Origin: Melitaea cinxia
Lineage: Eukaryota > Arthropoda > Insecta > Lepidoptera > Nymphalidae
Assembly: GCF_905220565.1 (NCBI RefSeq)
Contig: NC_059400.1
Coordinates: forward strand, 10,252,159 to 10,316,158
DNA length: 64,000 nucleotides
Reading direction: 5' to 3'
Shown here: positions 46,945 through 57,895 of the stretch, in pieces
Layout of the letters: each line of letters starts with the position of its first letter
Numbering within the stretch: position 1 is the stretch's first letter
Program-made: the position numbers and the translations under genes
The notes under the pieces: generated by a model
The model's input: the letters and a program-made list of their open reading frames with translations, nothing else
What the model was told of the DNA's origin: nothing
Database searches by the model: none

Positions 46945-49400
46945 TAGGTTTGGAGAAACCTCGCTCCGCTTATCAGTGACGATATCGATAGTTGTTTTCA
47001 TTAAAATTGTTGATCATTATAATTACTTCGATTTCTGGCGGCTTAGTTAATTACGGATACGCTTTAGAAACTAGAAGTTTATTTAACTTTTTCGTTTTTT
47101 TAAAGGTAACTTAATTAGGTATTAAGAAAAGTGTGGTTGTTTTGGAAGGTAACAATTTTTATTTTAATCCCTTGGGATGTATCTAGAATTGGGATGTAAT
47201 AATGTGTTTAGTATTTTAGTATATGAAATAATTTGGTTAACAAATTTTTTAGAAAAAGTAAGAAATGAGAAAAAAGACCGATATGATAATTAATTTTCCT
47301 TATTGTACCTATTTCGCAATCAAAATTATTTTATTTTTTAGTGACAAAAAACAAACTAACGAGAGCAATTTCGTTCTCAAGTACTTTTTTATGCAACAAT
47401 AATTTTAAATGTATCCATTGGTAAAATTTATTTAAAAATTACCGACAAGATCCTCACTCCCTCATTGAATGATAGAGTTAAAGTTATTCCTGATTATATA
47501 AGCAAAAATAAATAGCCCTACATATTTACAATACTGACACGAAGAGGCTTTAGTTTTAAACTTAAGTAATAATTTAAAATGGTCGTTATTAACTTTTTAA
47601 ATCTGTCCGGAGGCCGGTAATACGTTATTGATATTTGTGAACGGGCTGGATAATAATATTTGTATATAATTTTCCATTATTCCTTGACCCTCCTCGCTAT
47701 TCTTAGTTCGACTCAATGCGACGGTATAAAGATTTTTTAAATAAGAATCGAAGGATCTTATTAAACTGGTGGTAGTGTATTGGTGTCTACAATAGGTGGA
47801 GAGGGTCACGTCACAATGAGCCAGCCGCATAATTGTTAAACTGTACGAGGGTTAAACGACTTGTCAACTGTTTCATACAATAAATGTACGAAAAATATTT
47901 TGTCGTTCAATAAAACACATGCGTTAAATTATAAAACATAACATTAGATATCCCATTACATACTTACAAAATGTCCATCTAAACCATTCGTGTTAAAATT
48001 CGATATGACATTGTTTGTATTTAACACGTAAATGTATAGTAATATTGAAAATAATTTAAGTATGATTTTGTATATTATTGAATTTACCAAACGTAATAAG
48101 CAAGAATCGAAAATATTACAGGTTTTAATGATGTGAGTAAATCTGTTGTTTACAGTGTAGTATGTCACATTTATTTATATCTGGTAACGCCATCTAGTTA
48201 CTATATTTAACAATAGTTTTTTTTTCACACTGTATCTATTAGTAAAGGATGAGCACATTTATCTTTATTGGCGCTATCGATATCAATTCCTTGACGTCAC
48301 TACGCTTTAATCAATTCTCGCCTTCATTGATAATACTAATTCCCCTCGTTAATCTTTAAGCGTCGATAAAATTTCTTGTGTTTATAAATATTGTCGTACA
48401 AGGAATAAATTAAAGTACTTCTTAAAAATGTTAGTTATATTATTTACTGTTGTAAATTATTATATAGATGCTATATATTAAAATTATTTGGAGTTTTGAT
48501 TGATTCCTTAACTAGCGAAATTTAGGTATGTACGTTAGCTTGGAAAACGTGCACCAGAAAACAATTAATAAAGAGGTAGCGCTGTTATAAACAATAGACG
48601 TGCAATTACAATAAACACGTTATAATAAACTTCATGGTAACCTTTCTAAAGCGTGAATGAGGTAAGTGGTCTGATACCGATCACTAACAGCCGCGCAACA
48701 ATACACTTCATCCCTTATTAATTATTTGATTGTAGGCATAAAGGATGCCGTAATCGTCAGAATAATAATATCATCGCATCGCATAAAGAACCCCAAGTAG
48801 CGACAACACAAGCGTAAAAATGACACGCCGAGCCGCCAATATGTTTGTGTGTATTAGATTAGATTTATTCGACTGGGTCACGCACACAGACGAAGCGCTA
48901 CCCCGAAATGGGGTGTGCATCGATGTGGGGGCGACACTACTACAAGCTTAAAGCTGCCACCGCCCGCCAGATGGTCACGCACACACACACACCACGAAAG
49001 GGAAAGCTACACTGTGTAAACAAATCGCGGGAGCGAGTGCCGTCCCTCTCGGTTACAAAGCCGGTGTGTGTCACATGATTGTGTGCTGTCGACACGATCC
49101 GACGTAGATTGTTCTGTGAAATTGCCAGGTAATAGGCCGAGGGACTATAGCATTACACATATTCATTGGTGGCTTTAGACGCTCAATGGCCTAATCGAAT
49201 TGAATATTGGTGACATATTGATGCTTGACTTTCAAATTTAATTAGAAGCGTATTATATTGATTAAATAGTTACGCTTGTCATCACTTGTTACAAAAATCT
49301 GAAATGGTCTTCCATACTTGATCAGAGTTGCTACTTTGAAGAATGTTTTTATAATAAAACTATACACCGATTGACTTGGTTGTATTACCTGTAATCACTT
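46945..49400. other. Intergenic spacer
   Basis: No gene is supported. A GC-richer block at about 48820-49090 contains GGGTCACGCACACAGACGAAG, GATGGTCACGCACACACACA and GGGAGCGAGTGCCGTCCCTC. The GTCACGCACACA piece occurs twice about 90 bases apart. It may be regulatory. Confidence 0.45.
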
Positions 49401-49404
49401 CATT

Positions 49405-49731
49405 ACTTCAGCTTATCGCAGTCCACTGTTGGACATAGGCCTCCAGAAGTTCGCGCCAAAAAAGGGCGTGAAGTCATGTGTGTTGCCCTTAGTCACCACG
49501 CTGGGCAGGCGAGTTGGTGACCGCAGGGCTGGCTTTATCGCACCGAAGATGCTGCTGCCCATCTTCGGCCTGTGTATTTCAAAGCCAGCAGTTGGATGGT
49601 TATCCCGCCATCGGTCTGCTTTATAAGTTCCAAGGTGGTAATGGAACTGTGTTATTCCGTTAGTCGCCTCTTACGACACCCACGGGAAAAGAGGGGGTGG
49701 CTATATTTTTTATTGCCGTAGTCACACAGCT
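49405..49731 (-). mobile_element. Non-autonomous RTE-derived element
   Basis: Read on the minus strand it starts GCTGTGTGACTACGGCAAT, has AATATAGCCACCCCCTC and the complete middle, and ends CAACAGTGGACTGCGATAAG. It is the same family as 43060-43383. The overlapping frame at 49429-49626 is antisense to the element. Confidence 0.8.
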
Positions 49732-49734
49732 TAA

Positions 49735-50445
49735 TTTTTAATTTTGTAATATACTAACAATATAAAGCAGGTCAATTAATTATAAATGAAAACATACTAA
49801 GGATCATGTATGGGACATTCAAGACATACGTATGACGGTATGAGTATGAAATGGAGGCGAGTGGCGTACAATCCGCCATAACCTACCTTACCATATAGTA
49901 AGTAACAAGAGACGTTGCCTTTGTTCAGAAATAAAACATTTAAATTAGTTTACGGTCTTTCATTTTATTATGTGATTAAGTGTATTAAAAGTATTTTTCA
50001 GCGCATCTTTGTCGTACATTTACAGATTTATTAAAAAAAATAAAACATAAATACATGTTAGGGTATTTCTAAATCAATTATAATGAATAAATTAATATTA
50101 TAGCCTAAACCTTGTAGTAAACAATGCGTTAAAATTTACTCGGTCTAAGAATTTGTTTTGTAACCGTATTGACCGGTGCAGCGGGTGCACTCACGCTGTG
50201 AAATGCTTAGGGCGACAACAGACTTTAGTCATAAACATATTGCGACAGATTCGGATAATTCAAACAGAATAATGTATTACGCCCTTCTAGAAGCTTGTCA
50301 GTAGGTACAAATTAATAGATAAATTTTATTCTTAATAAAAATCACCTTTTTCTATAGACTTAATTTACATATCATCTTGCCCATAAGAAAAATGTATGTC
50401 GTTTTGATTAGAAATATGATGAAAAGCTTTTCGATTTATTGACTA
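49735..50445. other. Intergenic spacer
   Basis: No gene recognised; AT-rich apart from a small patch near 50170-50210. Confidence 0.45.
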
Positions 50446-50705
50446 GACCATTGGCGCAGTTTCTAGGACTTTCTAGGTTGCTCTTTGCTCTGCGGGTTGC
50501 GCGTTCGATTCCTGTCTGAGTTGGGTTGTAACATTTATATTTATACGTGTTATTTATATTTATACATCAACAAAACTGTAACTGTAACACAAGCATTAAA
50601 TTGCCTACTTTAGGAACAGACGATCGTGTGTGTATGGTTACAATATGTTGTCTGTGTGTATAAAATATTTTAATTTTACATTTTTCATAATAAATAAAAT
50701 AATAA
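50446..50705 (+). mobile_element. tRNA-derived SINE, GGCGCAGT-headed family
   Basis: The head reads CCATTGGCGCAGTTTCTAGG (A box region) and GCGTTCGATTCCTGTC (B box). It is followed by TTATATTTATACGTGT, AACACAAGCATTAAATTGCC and GGAACAGACGATCGTGTGTG, and ends in an A/T-rich AATAAATAAAATAATAA tail. The same order appears, reversed, at 59855-60120. Confidence 0.75.
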
Positions 50706-51185
50706 CCATTGACAGCAAAATGCTAAACGTAATATATGGAAACTCACTGTCGCTAATTTTACTCTAAAGAATACTTAGTATGGATGCTGTGTCACAACCT
50801 TCCATGTTAAACTCAGGCGCCATCTATATTAAGCAACAAGAAGGAACCCCTCTTGGTAGATAAGCTCATATTGCTTCCAATTCAGATATATTTGAACAAT
50901 AGTCAAAGTTATCTGAATTAATCTTAAACAATTCAAAGAAAATCAGGCAGGCAAGTTGTATCTAGGCAGGTATAGAGTTTCATAGGACACAAATATGAGA
51001 CAATTCAACATATTTTATAGGATGCAAATATTATTTACATTTAAAATGTAACAGTTATGATGTAAATAATAAATTCATTCAAAATCCATTATTAAATAGT
51101 AATTTACACAGTAGTACAGTAGTACAAAATAATTTAATGCTGGCTGCTTGAAATTAGTATTATTATGACTTTATACAATGTTATA
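50706..51185. other. AT-rich spacer
   Basis: No gene or repeat recognised. Confidence 0.45.
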
Positions 51186-51187
51186 GA

Positions 51188-51310
51188 TAGATAGAATATA
51201 CTTTATTGCACACCACTCAGGAAAGATTTACATTAAACAGTCATTTAAACATAGAGTTTGTAATGTAAAAATTCGGTCTAATCGCTTATAGCGTTATATT
51301 ATTAGATGTT
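51188..51310 (-). repeat. LINE 3'-tail fragment
   Basis: On the minus strand, TGGTGTGCAATAAAGTATAT followed by a TCTATCTATC tail is a typical lepidopteran LINE 3' end with a polyadenylation-like signal. Only the untranslated tail is present. Confidence 0.5.
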
Positions 51311-51820
51311 ATTTAAATTATAAAATGTTACATTGTGTTATATCCTTAATCCTTTAGTGAAAACGTCCTGTTTTTGTGTGTTCATGGTAACGTATTGTAT
51401 TGTCTACGTGACTGACTAGCTATATCCAATTAAGTGGTTTTTTTTAAGAAAAAATTATTATAGTTCCGCTACAAAGCTTTAAGTGCAACGGCTCGAACGA
51501 AGCCTTCTGCGACTGAGTCAAAATTACACATTTACAAGAACACTTACACAAGACCTATATGCTCTCATGTGTTGCACTCCTAAAATTATCTCCTTTTGCC
51601 AGTATTAATCTTTTTTAAAAACATTCTTATTTATGTGCTTTGCATTTGTGTATATATGTATATAGCATATGTGTACTTTTATGTAACTAACTATTTGTAT
51701 CTGTATGTATATTTATTTATTGAGTTGTTTAACATTGTTTTCTATAGGGTAAAACGATACACCTACACCATCAATATCTATAATCATAAATATATATCAT
51801 CTCATTTGCCTTAAACTTGC
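51311..51820. other. Spacer upstream of a LINE tail
   Basis: No gene. The tyrosine-rich frame at 51596-51814 comes from a TATG/TGTA-rich stretch and is not a credible protein. Confidence 0.45.
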
Positions 51821-51824
51821 CTTT

Positions 51825-51895
51825 AAGATATTGCTTTTTTAGCGATCAAACCGCCTTATTGATGCACAAAAAAGTGTTATTATTATCATCATCAT
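51825..51895 (+). repeat. LINE 3'-tail fragment
   Basis: AAGATATTGCTTTTTTAGCG, ATCAAACCGCC and a TTATTATTATCATCATCAT tail match the 3' untranslated end seen at 55640-55782 (GATCGATTTATAGCGATAAG, GCCGCC, (TTA)n). Confidence 0.55.
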
Positions 51896-52912
51896 TAATT
51901 CTTATTTACACAGAGTAGGTATGTTTAGTTTTGTTTTTATTGTTAAAATATATAAAATATAGCTAGAATTCGGCTGGCTCCGATAATCATAATCGAATCT
52001 TCGTCAGATTTAAATGAGGTGATCAATCAGGGTGTCAGTGCTCGTTGACAGCGCGGATTAAAAGACTCGAGTACTTATTCTTTACTCTAAACGATTATTT
52101 TAATTTTAATGGTATCTTTTTAGTTCTTTTTTTCATGGTATTTTTTTTTTTGTTATAATTACTCATATATTTTAGTATACAATATTTTAGTAATGTGTAA
52201 TTTTTGAACGGTTGTTACAGTATATTTTAATCTATTATAAAAAAGTAATTATAAGAAAAACTTTATCAGAATAGTAGCCCGTAGCGATTTTTTTGTTTGT
52301 TTGTTAAAACTTTTATTTGATTTCTGTATTTAGAATACTTAGTGTTTCACTTTCTGAATTTCCATCCTTAAGGAAATGAAATGAGCTTCACTTATTTTTC
52401 GTAGTTAATGTAGTAATTAAGGAAAAACGAATATTGATTATAATTATATTAATATAAGTATTGTAATGATTAATTGTTATCAATTGCACAGTTTCATATT
52501 TTGCTACCGGTTTTAACGTTTGGTGAGAGTAAAAAATAGTCACTAAACTGTTAATGATGTTTTCTTACAAAAAACAAATTAATGTAAGTGATACTTTAAT
52601 ACCTTGTTATAAAATCAATCAATTTATGACTCACTGACTCTCCAAGAGTTGCTCTCTCGGAAGATCCTATCTTTATCGACATTTACAGGTAAATCAACCC
52701 ATGATATAAACACTGATAAATCTGTTAAATGCTTCTGTGTTACATGCTAAGAACTACTACAAAAATTGTAATAAGAATATTTCTATTTTTATAAACTCTT
52801 ATAATTTTTATAAAGAGGAGCTTTTTTTTGAAAATTAGTAAGGTATTTATGGTCCGTATTTTGATAGCCTTTTAAAATATTAAGGTTAATAAAGAAATCC
52901 ATTTAATGTTGT
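51896..52912. other. Spacer downstream of the trypsin gene
   Basis: AT-rich with no gene recognised. Confidence 0.45.
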
Positions 52913-53094
52913 TTTATTATTATTTATTAATATATAATATTAATACGATTATTTTACAATACCGTAGGGTAAAAGCACAAAACCTCTGACCTCCATGAGA
53001 CAATTTTTTAAGGCTTTTGAAACTTGTGAATTAAAAATCACCTTTTTGATACTATTGTTTCTCAGTTTGAACTATTATAAAAAATTTAATTATA

Positions 53095-53100
53095 AAACAA
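53095..53100 (-). terminator. Possible polyadenylation signal of the trypsin gene
   Basis: ATTAAA on the minus strand lies 92 bases past the stop codon. Two AATAAA hexamers lie further on, at 52923-52928 and 52913-52918. Either set could serve; cDNA would decide. Confidence 0.35.
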
Positions 53101-53191
53101 ATTTGATTGACTAATAAGTAATTTAAAAGGTTTACTGGTGATGATGAAATTATGTAATTAGACGAGTGGTACAGTAATGTATTGAATCCAA

Positions 53192-53485
53192 TTACGCTAG
53201 TGCAATTTTGTTTACTATCCACGAGTAATAGTCAGAAACCCTAGTGTACACGCCTGGGTAGGTAGCGCAACCTTCACCCCAAGATACAATACCAATTAAA
53301 GTGTTATCAGCAACTAAAGGCCCACCAGAGTCGCCTAGGCAAGCGTCTCTCGGAGGATTATTTGCGCTAGCGCATATCATCCCGGGTGTGATCGCAGCTA
53401 TTTGAAGGTAAGCTCGAGTGCACTCTTCTTGTGAGATGATATTCACGCTCGCGGCGAGCAGAGATTTCGATACTGTGCCTTGATA
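53192..53485 (-). CDS. Trypsin-like protease, exon 4
   Basis: It starts after acceptor TTTTCAG in phase 0 with YQGTVSKSLL and ends at TAA. It carries the last four cysteines, the specificity Asp, the catalytic Ser (DACLGDSGGPL) and the C-terminal helix YYSWIVNKIALA. Confidence 0.95.
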   Translation of the reverse strand, partial: YQGTVSKSLLAASVNIISQEECTRAYLQIAAITPGMICASANNPPRDACLGDSGGPLVADNTLIGIVSWGEGCATYPGVYTRVSDYYSWIVNKIALA

Positions 53486-56195
53486 CTGAAAACGACGTTA
53501 AAAATAATCGAGATAAGTATCATATTTATAGCTAGGCAGTAATACGGTAACTAAGTTACTAAGTAATAAGTTACTAATACTAACTACTTAACTTTGTTGA
53601 GTTTATCTTATTAAACTGTTATAATCTTTAACATAACGCATTCAGCCTGTAACATTCCACTGCTGGGCATAGGCCTCTTTCTTCACGTAGTAAAAGGATT
53701 GGACCTTAATCCACAACGCTGCTCCACTTCGGGTTGGCGGATATGTTCCTTACTATGAATAACGATTGCTATCATCGCTTATATCATATCGCTTAACGTG
53801 CGTAACTCTGCGAGGCACGGTGGGGAGATCCACAAAAACAGACATCCGAACTGGAAAAGAATATTTGTACAAATCAAATATGATCCCGGGCGGGAATCGA
53901 ACCCGCAGAGCGTCGGTATTTTAGGCGACTACTAGGACCACTACACTAGAGTGGTTATTGGTGTTATTTTAATAAAAAAGAAATGGATTTTAATCTTAGA
54001 ATATAAAGACAGATATATACTTTCCTACGTAGACGTTTCAAAAAAATTTGATGACAGTTACAGTTGTAAGCAAAACTTTAAAAAGCAGAAATATTGCAAA
54101 AAAGTTAAACTAGAAAAATAGTAAGCCAGGCATAATATCTATTTTTCTAAAAACTATGTCTTCTTAAACAATTCTTAAAATTTTTGAATTTTCGTACTCA
54201 CCGAAGTAGTTCCAAATCCAGAGACTAATGCACTTTTTCCAGGTGGAATATTGATATTGGGTTCTGCGATAGATATGGCGTTAACTTTGTAACTAAACTT
54301 CATTTTCTGAGAAGTAACAAGTAGTCCTATATCATGTTCTAGTGTAAAAGAAGAATAACCCTCGTGGGCAAAAATCTTGGACACTTCGTATGAATCTCCG
54401 CCGGAGAGTCGATCGGAAGTCGCAACTGACACTCTAAATAATGAAGGATTCGACTCATAACTGAAAAAAAACTTTAATATTGCAATTACCTATGAATTAA
54501 ATTTGCATTATCTATGTATAAGTAACATTTTTCAAAATATATAACTAGTAGCTATAACTAAATTTAAATAAAATTTGTATTTACTACAATAAGAAAAACG
54601 TTTAATATTTCTAGGCAACAAGACGATCCTAAGAGACGTTTAAACAAACGGTTTTCAATGTATTAGTATAGATTTACCTAAGTGTAGAAAATGTAAAGTT
54701 TCAGAAATACACGTAAATAATTACCCTTCAATGCAATGTGCCGCTGTTACCAAAACATCGGTGGATATAATGCTAGCTCCACACCTATAGGCCCAGGCTA
54801 AACTTGATTTACGCCATAGTGTTGCTTGATATGGTATTTCGCTTATATCAATTTCAAATCCGTTTACAATACGACTCGATCGATCCAATTCTGTCGTTGG
54901 CAATGACGAGGAAAAACTAAAAACTGAATAAATTACAACATTACCGCCAATTGATTGAGTAAGTAAAATCTATTTATTGTTTTTATTTTTTTATTAAATA
55001 CAACTAGGTTGCCAAACACGTACGGTTTACTTGAAGGTAAGCGATTATTGTAGCCTATACATTGTAAGCTCGTTGCCGCTCCTACCCCCAATCCTCCCCA
55101 GGAGCCTTACCTTACTTACCACTGAAATACAACATTGCTTGAAGGCACTATTATTTAGCTGAAATCTTTTGTAAGGTCAAGGTACCTCTCTACCTCTCTA
55201 GTCGGGCTGCTCCCGATTTTGCGCAGGATGTTGCCCGCTGTGCCCTATCTCAGTTAAAAACAATCCAAAAATAAATAATATTCTTTTGTTTATGTTGTAA
55301 TTATAAAGTGTTTTAACAAAGAGTAGTAGGGGTATGAACATCAGCGATGCAGTTGCGGTATGGCGACACGGGTACGACGACACGATGAGGATGTGACGAC
55401 ACGACGAACGGACAGGGAGGAAGGCATTAAAGCGTGCACGAACGAAGAGCTAAGAACTAGTGTACCACCAATAAGGTACAGTGTTATTATATATTTTGTA
55501 ATATAATAGGTACATAATAGCTATTTATGTATCTATTTATGTATGTGTGTATGTATATGTTTAATTATTTGAATATTTATAATAAATTTGTTGCAACTTG
55601 TACACTTATGCTGACGCTAGACCATTTCCTTTGCCCTTTGCCTGGAAGAGATCGATTTATAGCGATAAGGCCGCCCTTTGTACCTAATGAATATATTGTC
55701 AATATTTTTTTCTTTCTTTGATATGTATCATTTCTGTTTTTGGTGTACAATAAAGTGTATTATTATTATTATTATTATTTGCATAGTTTTTACGATGTAA
55801 AGTACGTATGTAAGGTTAAGTGAGTTTAAACTTTGCAGAAAAACCGTTCACTTTAAAGATTAATTTAATTAATAATTAAAATAGATTTTTTTTCAAACAT
55901 ATTTATGATAGCAAGAAGTAATAATAATTATGTTCCTAAATATTAAGTATTTTTTGGAAAATTTTATACTTGGTGTGTAAAAATATTGCGTTTCAAACAA
56001 GCCATAAGGAAATAGTTTCAGTCTCTTAACTATTTTTAAATAAACGTAATCCTTAAAATAACTGCATTTTGTCTTTGTTGTCTGATTTGGTAAACAACAA
56101 CATTTTTTACAATTAAAAATAGAAAATACACAACATATTTAGTATTCGGAAAGAAACTTACCTAAAAACAACAATATCACAGATAAAGTACTCAT
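53192..56195 (-). CDS. Secreted trypsin-type serine protease (four exons)
   Basis: Four exons join in frame: 56195-56162, 54923-54725, 54460-54202 and 53485-53192 (261 residues). The product starts with a signal peptide, MSTLSVILLFLVFSFSSS. A short propeptide follows and ends at Arg29, cut before Ile30 (IVNG), as in insect trypsinogens. The family triad is present: His74 (TAAHC), Asp121 (HDIGLL) and Ser217 (GDSGGP). Asp211, six residues before the serine, plus the glycines of SWGEG and PGV, predict cleavage after Lys/Arg. Six cysteines (59/75, 186/202, 213/237) fit the three disulfides usual in insect trypsins. The length is typical. All introns are GT-AG (1238, 264 and 716 bp). The loop after Cys237 (CATYPGV) is about two residues shorter than in bovine trypsin. 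A digestive midgut role is likely by family but is inferred. Confidence 0.95.
53638..53958 (-). mobile_element. tRNA-derived SINE in trypsin intron 3, alternative head
   Basis: It lies in the same orientation as the gene. The 3' part (CAGTGGAATGTTACAGGCTG end, GGAGCAGCGTTGTGG) is the common SINE. The head carries GCGGGTTCGATTCCCGCCCG and an ATATTTGTACAAATCAAATA-type stretch, the head variant also seen at 28467-28800. It occupies almost half of the intron. Confidence 0.75.
54202..54460 (-). CDS. Trypsin-like protease, exon 3
   Basis: The acceptor is TTTTTTTCAG and the donor TCG/GTGAGT. One base completes a split glycine codon from exon 2. It encodes the middle of the domain, including the catalytic Asp (LEHDIGLL) and the SALVSGFGTTS strand. 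Confidence 0.93.
54725..54923 (-). CDS. Trypsin-like protease, exon 2
   Basis: The acceptor is TTATTCAG and the donor GAAGG/GTAATT. It encodes the end of the signal peptide, the propeptide, the activation site SSR/IVNG, the first disulfide and the catalytic His (VTAAHC). Confidence 0.93.
55000..55265 (+). repeat. Interspersed repeat in trypsin intron 1
   Basis: This is the longest copy of the family also at 33533-33725, 24233-24366 (inverse) and 63941-64000. Landmarks are ACTAGGTTGCCAAACACGTA, GGTAAGCGATTATTGTAGCC, CAATCCTCCCCAGGAGCC, AGTCGGGCTGCTCCCGA and the end GTGCCCTATCTCAGTT. No coding capacity. Confidence 0.7.
55266..55530. other. Intron 1 sequence, CGACACGA-rich patch
   Basis: No feature is recognised except a run of CGACACG-like units at 55363-55415 (GGCGACACGGGTACGACGAC, GTGACGACACGACGAACG). 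It may be a small decayed tandem repeat. Confidence 0.4.
55640..55782 (+). repeat. LINE 3'-tail in trypsin intron 1
   Basis: TGCCTGGAAGAGATCGATTT, AGCGATAAGGCCGCCC, a CTTTCTTTG stretch, TACAATAAAGTGTATTATTA and a (TTA)n tail form a recognisable lepidopteran LINE 3' untranslated end. The coding part is absent. Confidence 0.6.
56162..56195 (-). CDS. Trypsin-like protease, exon 1 (signal peptide)
   Basis: The ATG at 56195 opens MSTLSVILLFL and the exon ends at the strong donor TTTTTAG/GTAAGT. The split codon joins exon 2 in frame. No competing in-frame ATG lies close upstream. Confidence 0.88.
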
Positions 56196-56285
56196 CTTGA
56201 CTGAGATGATATATCTTGAAGTCAGAATAACGTTCGTACGACACCTCAGGTGTTTGACTATAACTGATAAAATATAAAGATACCC
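56196..56285 (-). promoter_or_regulatory. Probable trypsin promoter region
   Basis: Read on the minus strand, TCTTTATATT (56271-56280) is TATA-like and TATCAGTT (56262-56270) and CTCAGTC (56200-56206) are initiator-like. The spacings are not the canonical 30 bases, so the start site is not settled. A GATAAAG element lies just upstream at about 56284-56291. Confidence 0.3.
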
Positions 56286-56376
56286 TTTATCATTTTTAGG
56301 AATTTTATACGTATCATCAATATTTTTATCATCATATTCTTTGAAAAAGTGTTTCAGATTTAAAAAGGAGAATGTT

Positions 56377-56662
56377 TTATTCGTTTTCGGGTCTTGTTAC
56401 AAACGAGCATTTAATTATATATTTTTGTTCAACTTTACCGATTGACTTTGGAGCATATACCCCAAATAGGTGTAGGTATAGGTTTGGGAGCACGAAATCG
56501 TAAACAATAATTGTTGTATATGATTTCATGTTCAGTTGGTTATATAGTCCGGTCAATTTAGACATCCGCTTACAAAAATTCACATCTGGCTGAAAATTGT
56601 TAGGATTGTTCCAAACACTATTATAAATAAAATGTAAAAAGTCCTCATCGATCAGACACCTG
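56377..56662 (-). CDS. Candidate terminal exon, function unknown
   Basis: A strong acceptor (AATTTTTTTCAG) at about 56651-56662 opens a minus-strand frame of about 90 residues. It reads CLIDEDFLHFIYNSVW, CKRMSKLTGLYNQL and LYLHLFGVYAPKSIGKVEQ, and ends FVTRPENE-stop. The stop codon overlaps AATAAA (56374-56379), a possible polyadenylation signal. It sits only about 180 bases upstream of the trypsin start, on the same strand. I recognise no family, the composition is AT-driven, and no upstream exon is convincing, so it may be chance. Confidence 0.22.
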
Positions 56663-56884
56663 AAAAAAATTTTATTCGGAGTCAAGGGTCACAAAAACGG
56701 GGCTTTCGCGATTTTCAGCAAAATAGTAAGTTTTATCATAAAATTAGTCCAGACAAAAATTATAGATCAGATAATTATTATATACTTTTTCCTAAGAGAC
56801 ACCGTTTTTGAGATATAACGATTCAAAAGGTTGAAAGAGTTGAACGAAAAAAAAACACGATTAGGATAAGTAGTACACTACTGA

Positions 56885-56990
56885 ATTCGTAATTCAATAA
56901 AATTATTTATTGCTTACCTAAATAATTGAATTACGAATACTATACTCGTAGTACATATGTACTATAATTATAGTATTAGTAGTACATACA
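56885..56990. repeat. Cluster of inverted repeats
   Basis: ATTCGTAATTCAAT (56885-56898) pairs perfectly with 56925-56938. Just downstream AGTACATATGTACT and TATAATTATA are palindromes and GTAGTACAT occurs twice (about 56949 and 56982). The pieces could form one or two hairpins, perhaps a decayed MITE. Confidence 0.55.
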
Positions 56991-57890
56991 GTAAGCATAA
57001 AAAACACTGGAATTTCCATTTAGACCTAACGAATTTTTTAACTTAACTTTTCCGTTTACACGTAAATATTGTTTTAAAGTAACAAATATAACGCTTTGGA
57101 AAATTTTCTTGTTTATCATTTTCATGTTAGTCATAGTTTTCTTCAAGATTACACACAAGAATTGCTTTAATCATTGATATGTATATTAAAGAGTGCTGTA
57201 AAAACATAATCAATTAAAATACATGTTCAGAAATAATGAGTTTTAATTGTTTGGTTCCAATGTAAAGTTATTTAGTGTTACCATTTTTGTCCACCAGATC
57301 ATTAGTTTATTCTGTACGTTTGCGGATATTTGATCGTTATATTACTTTGGATTCACCGCAAAATTCTCGTTATCAAAACATCAAATTACTCATTTGGGAA
57401 TTACGTTCCACTTATCTTGACATTTTCAAGTATTATTCGCATATTGGTAATATTCCTAAAAAACTAACAAATTCGATAAAAAATGCTCGAATGCCGGTGG
57501 CCGTGTGGTTTAATTTCTGCTCAAGAAACACTTTCATGCTTGTACCATCGACGCCTGATAATGTGCTCCAAATATTTTCCTATACTTATAAAATTTCTCA
57601 ACTATGAGTCGGTTACAGGCTGGTTAGGTTTATTTCAGTCTCATAACTTTTATGAAAATTCATTCAACGCAAAATATTTTACGCTCCGTGCGTATAACGT
57701 CTTTTTTTAAAGTAATTGGTTTTTATTGTTTTAAACCGTAAACAAACAAAAAACAGCCTAAAATTTCTTAAATTCATTTATCCGTACCTATTTTATGGTG
57801 TCATAAAATATGAATGTATAAAATCTTTTAATTATTCTTAAGAGTCAAGTTCTTTGCAGCATCAAGAGCTTCGAGCTGGAATTAATTCCG
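56991..57890. other. Spacer with open frames of doubtful meaning
   Basis: Two overlapping plus-strand frames (57275-57607, 110 codons; 57483-57710, 75 codons) and a minus-strand frame (56976-57158) have no recognisable domain or splice context. GC content near 57480-57560 is slightly raised. I do not call a gene. Confidence 0.35.
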
Positions 57891-57895
57891 AAATA

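Noticed and set aside
51596..51814. 72-codon tyrosine-rich frame with apparent membrane segments.
   Set aside because: It is produced by a TATG/TGTA-rich stretch of simple sequence.
57275..57710. 110- and 75-codon overlapping plus-strand frames.
   Set aside because: No motif, signal peptide or splice evidence; they overlap in different registers, so at most one could be real.
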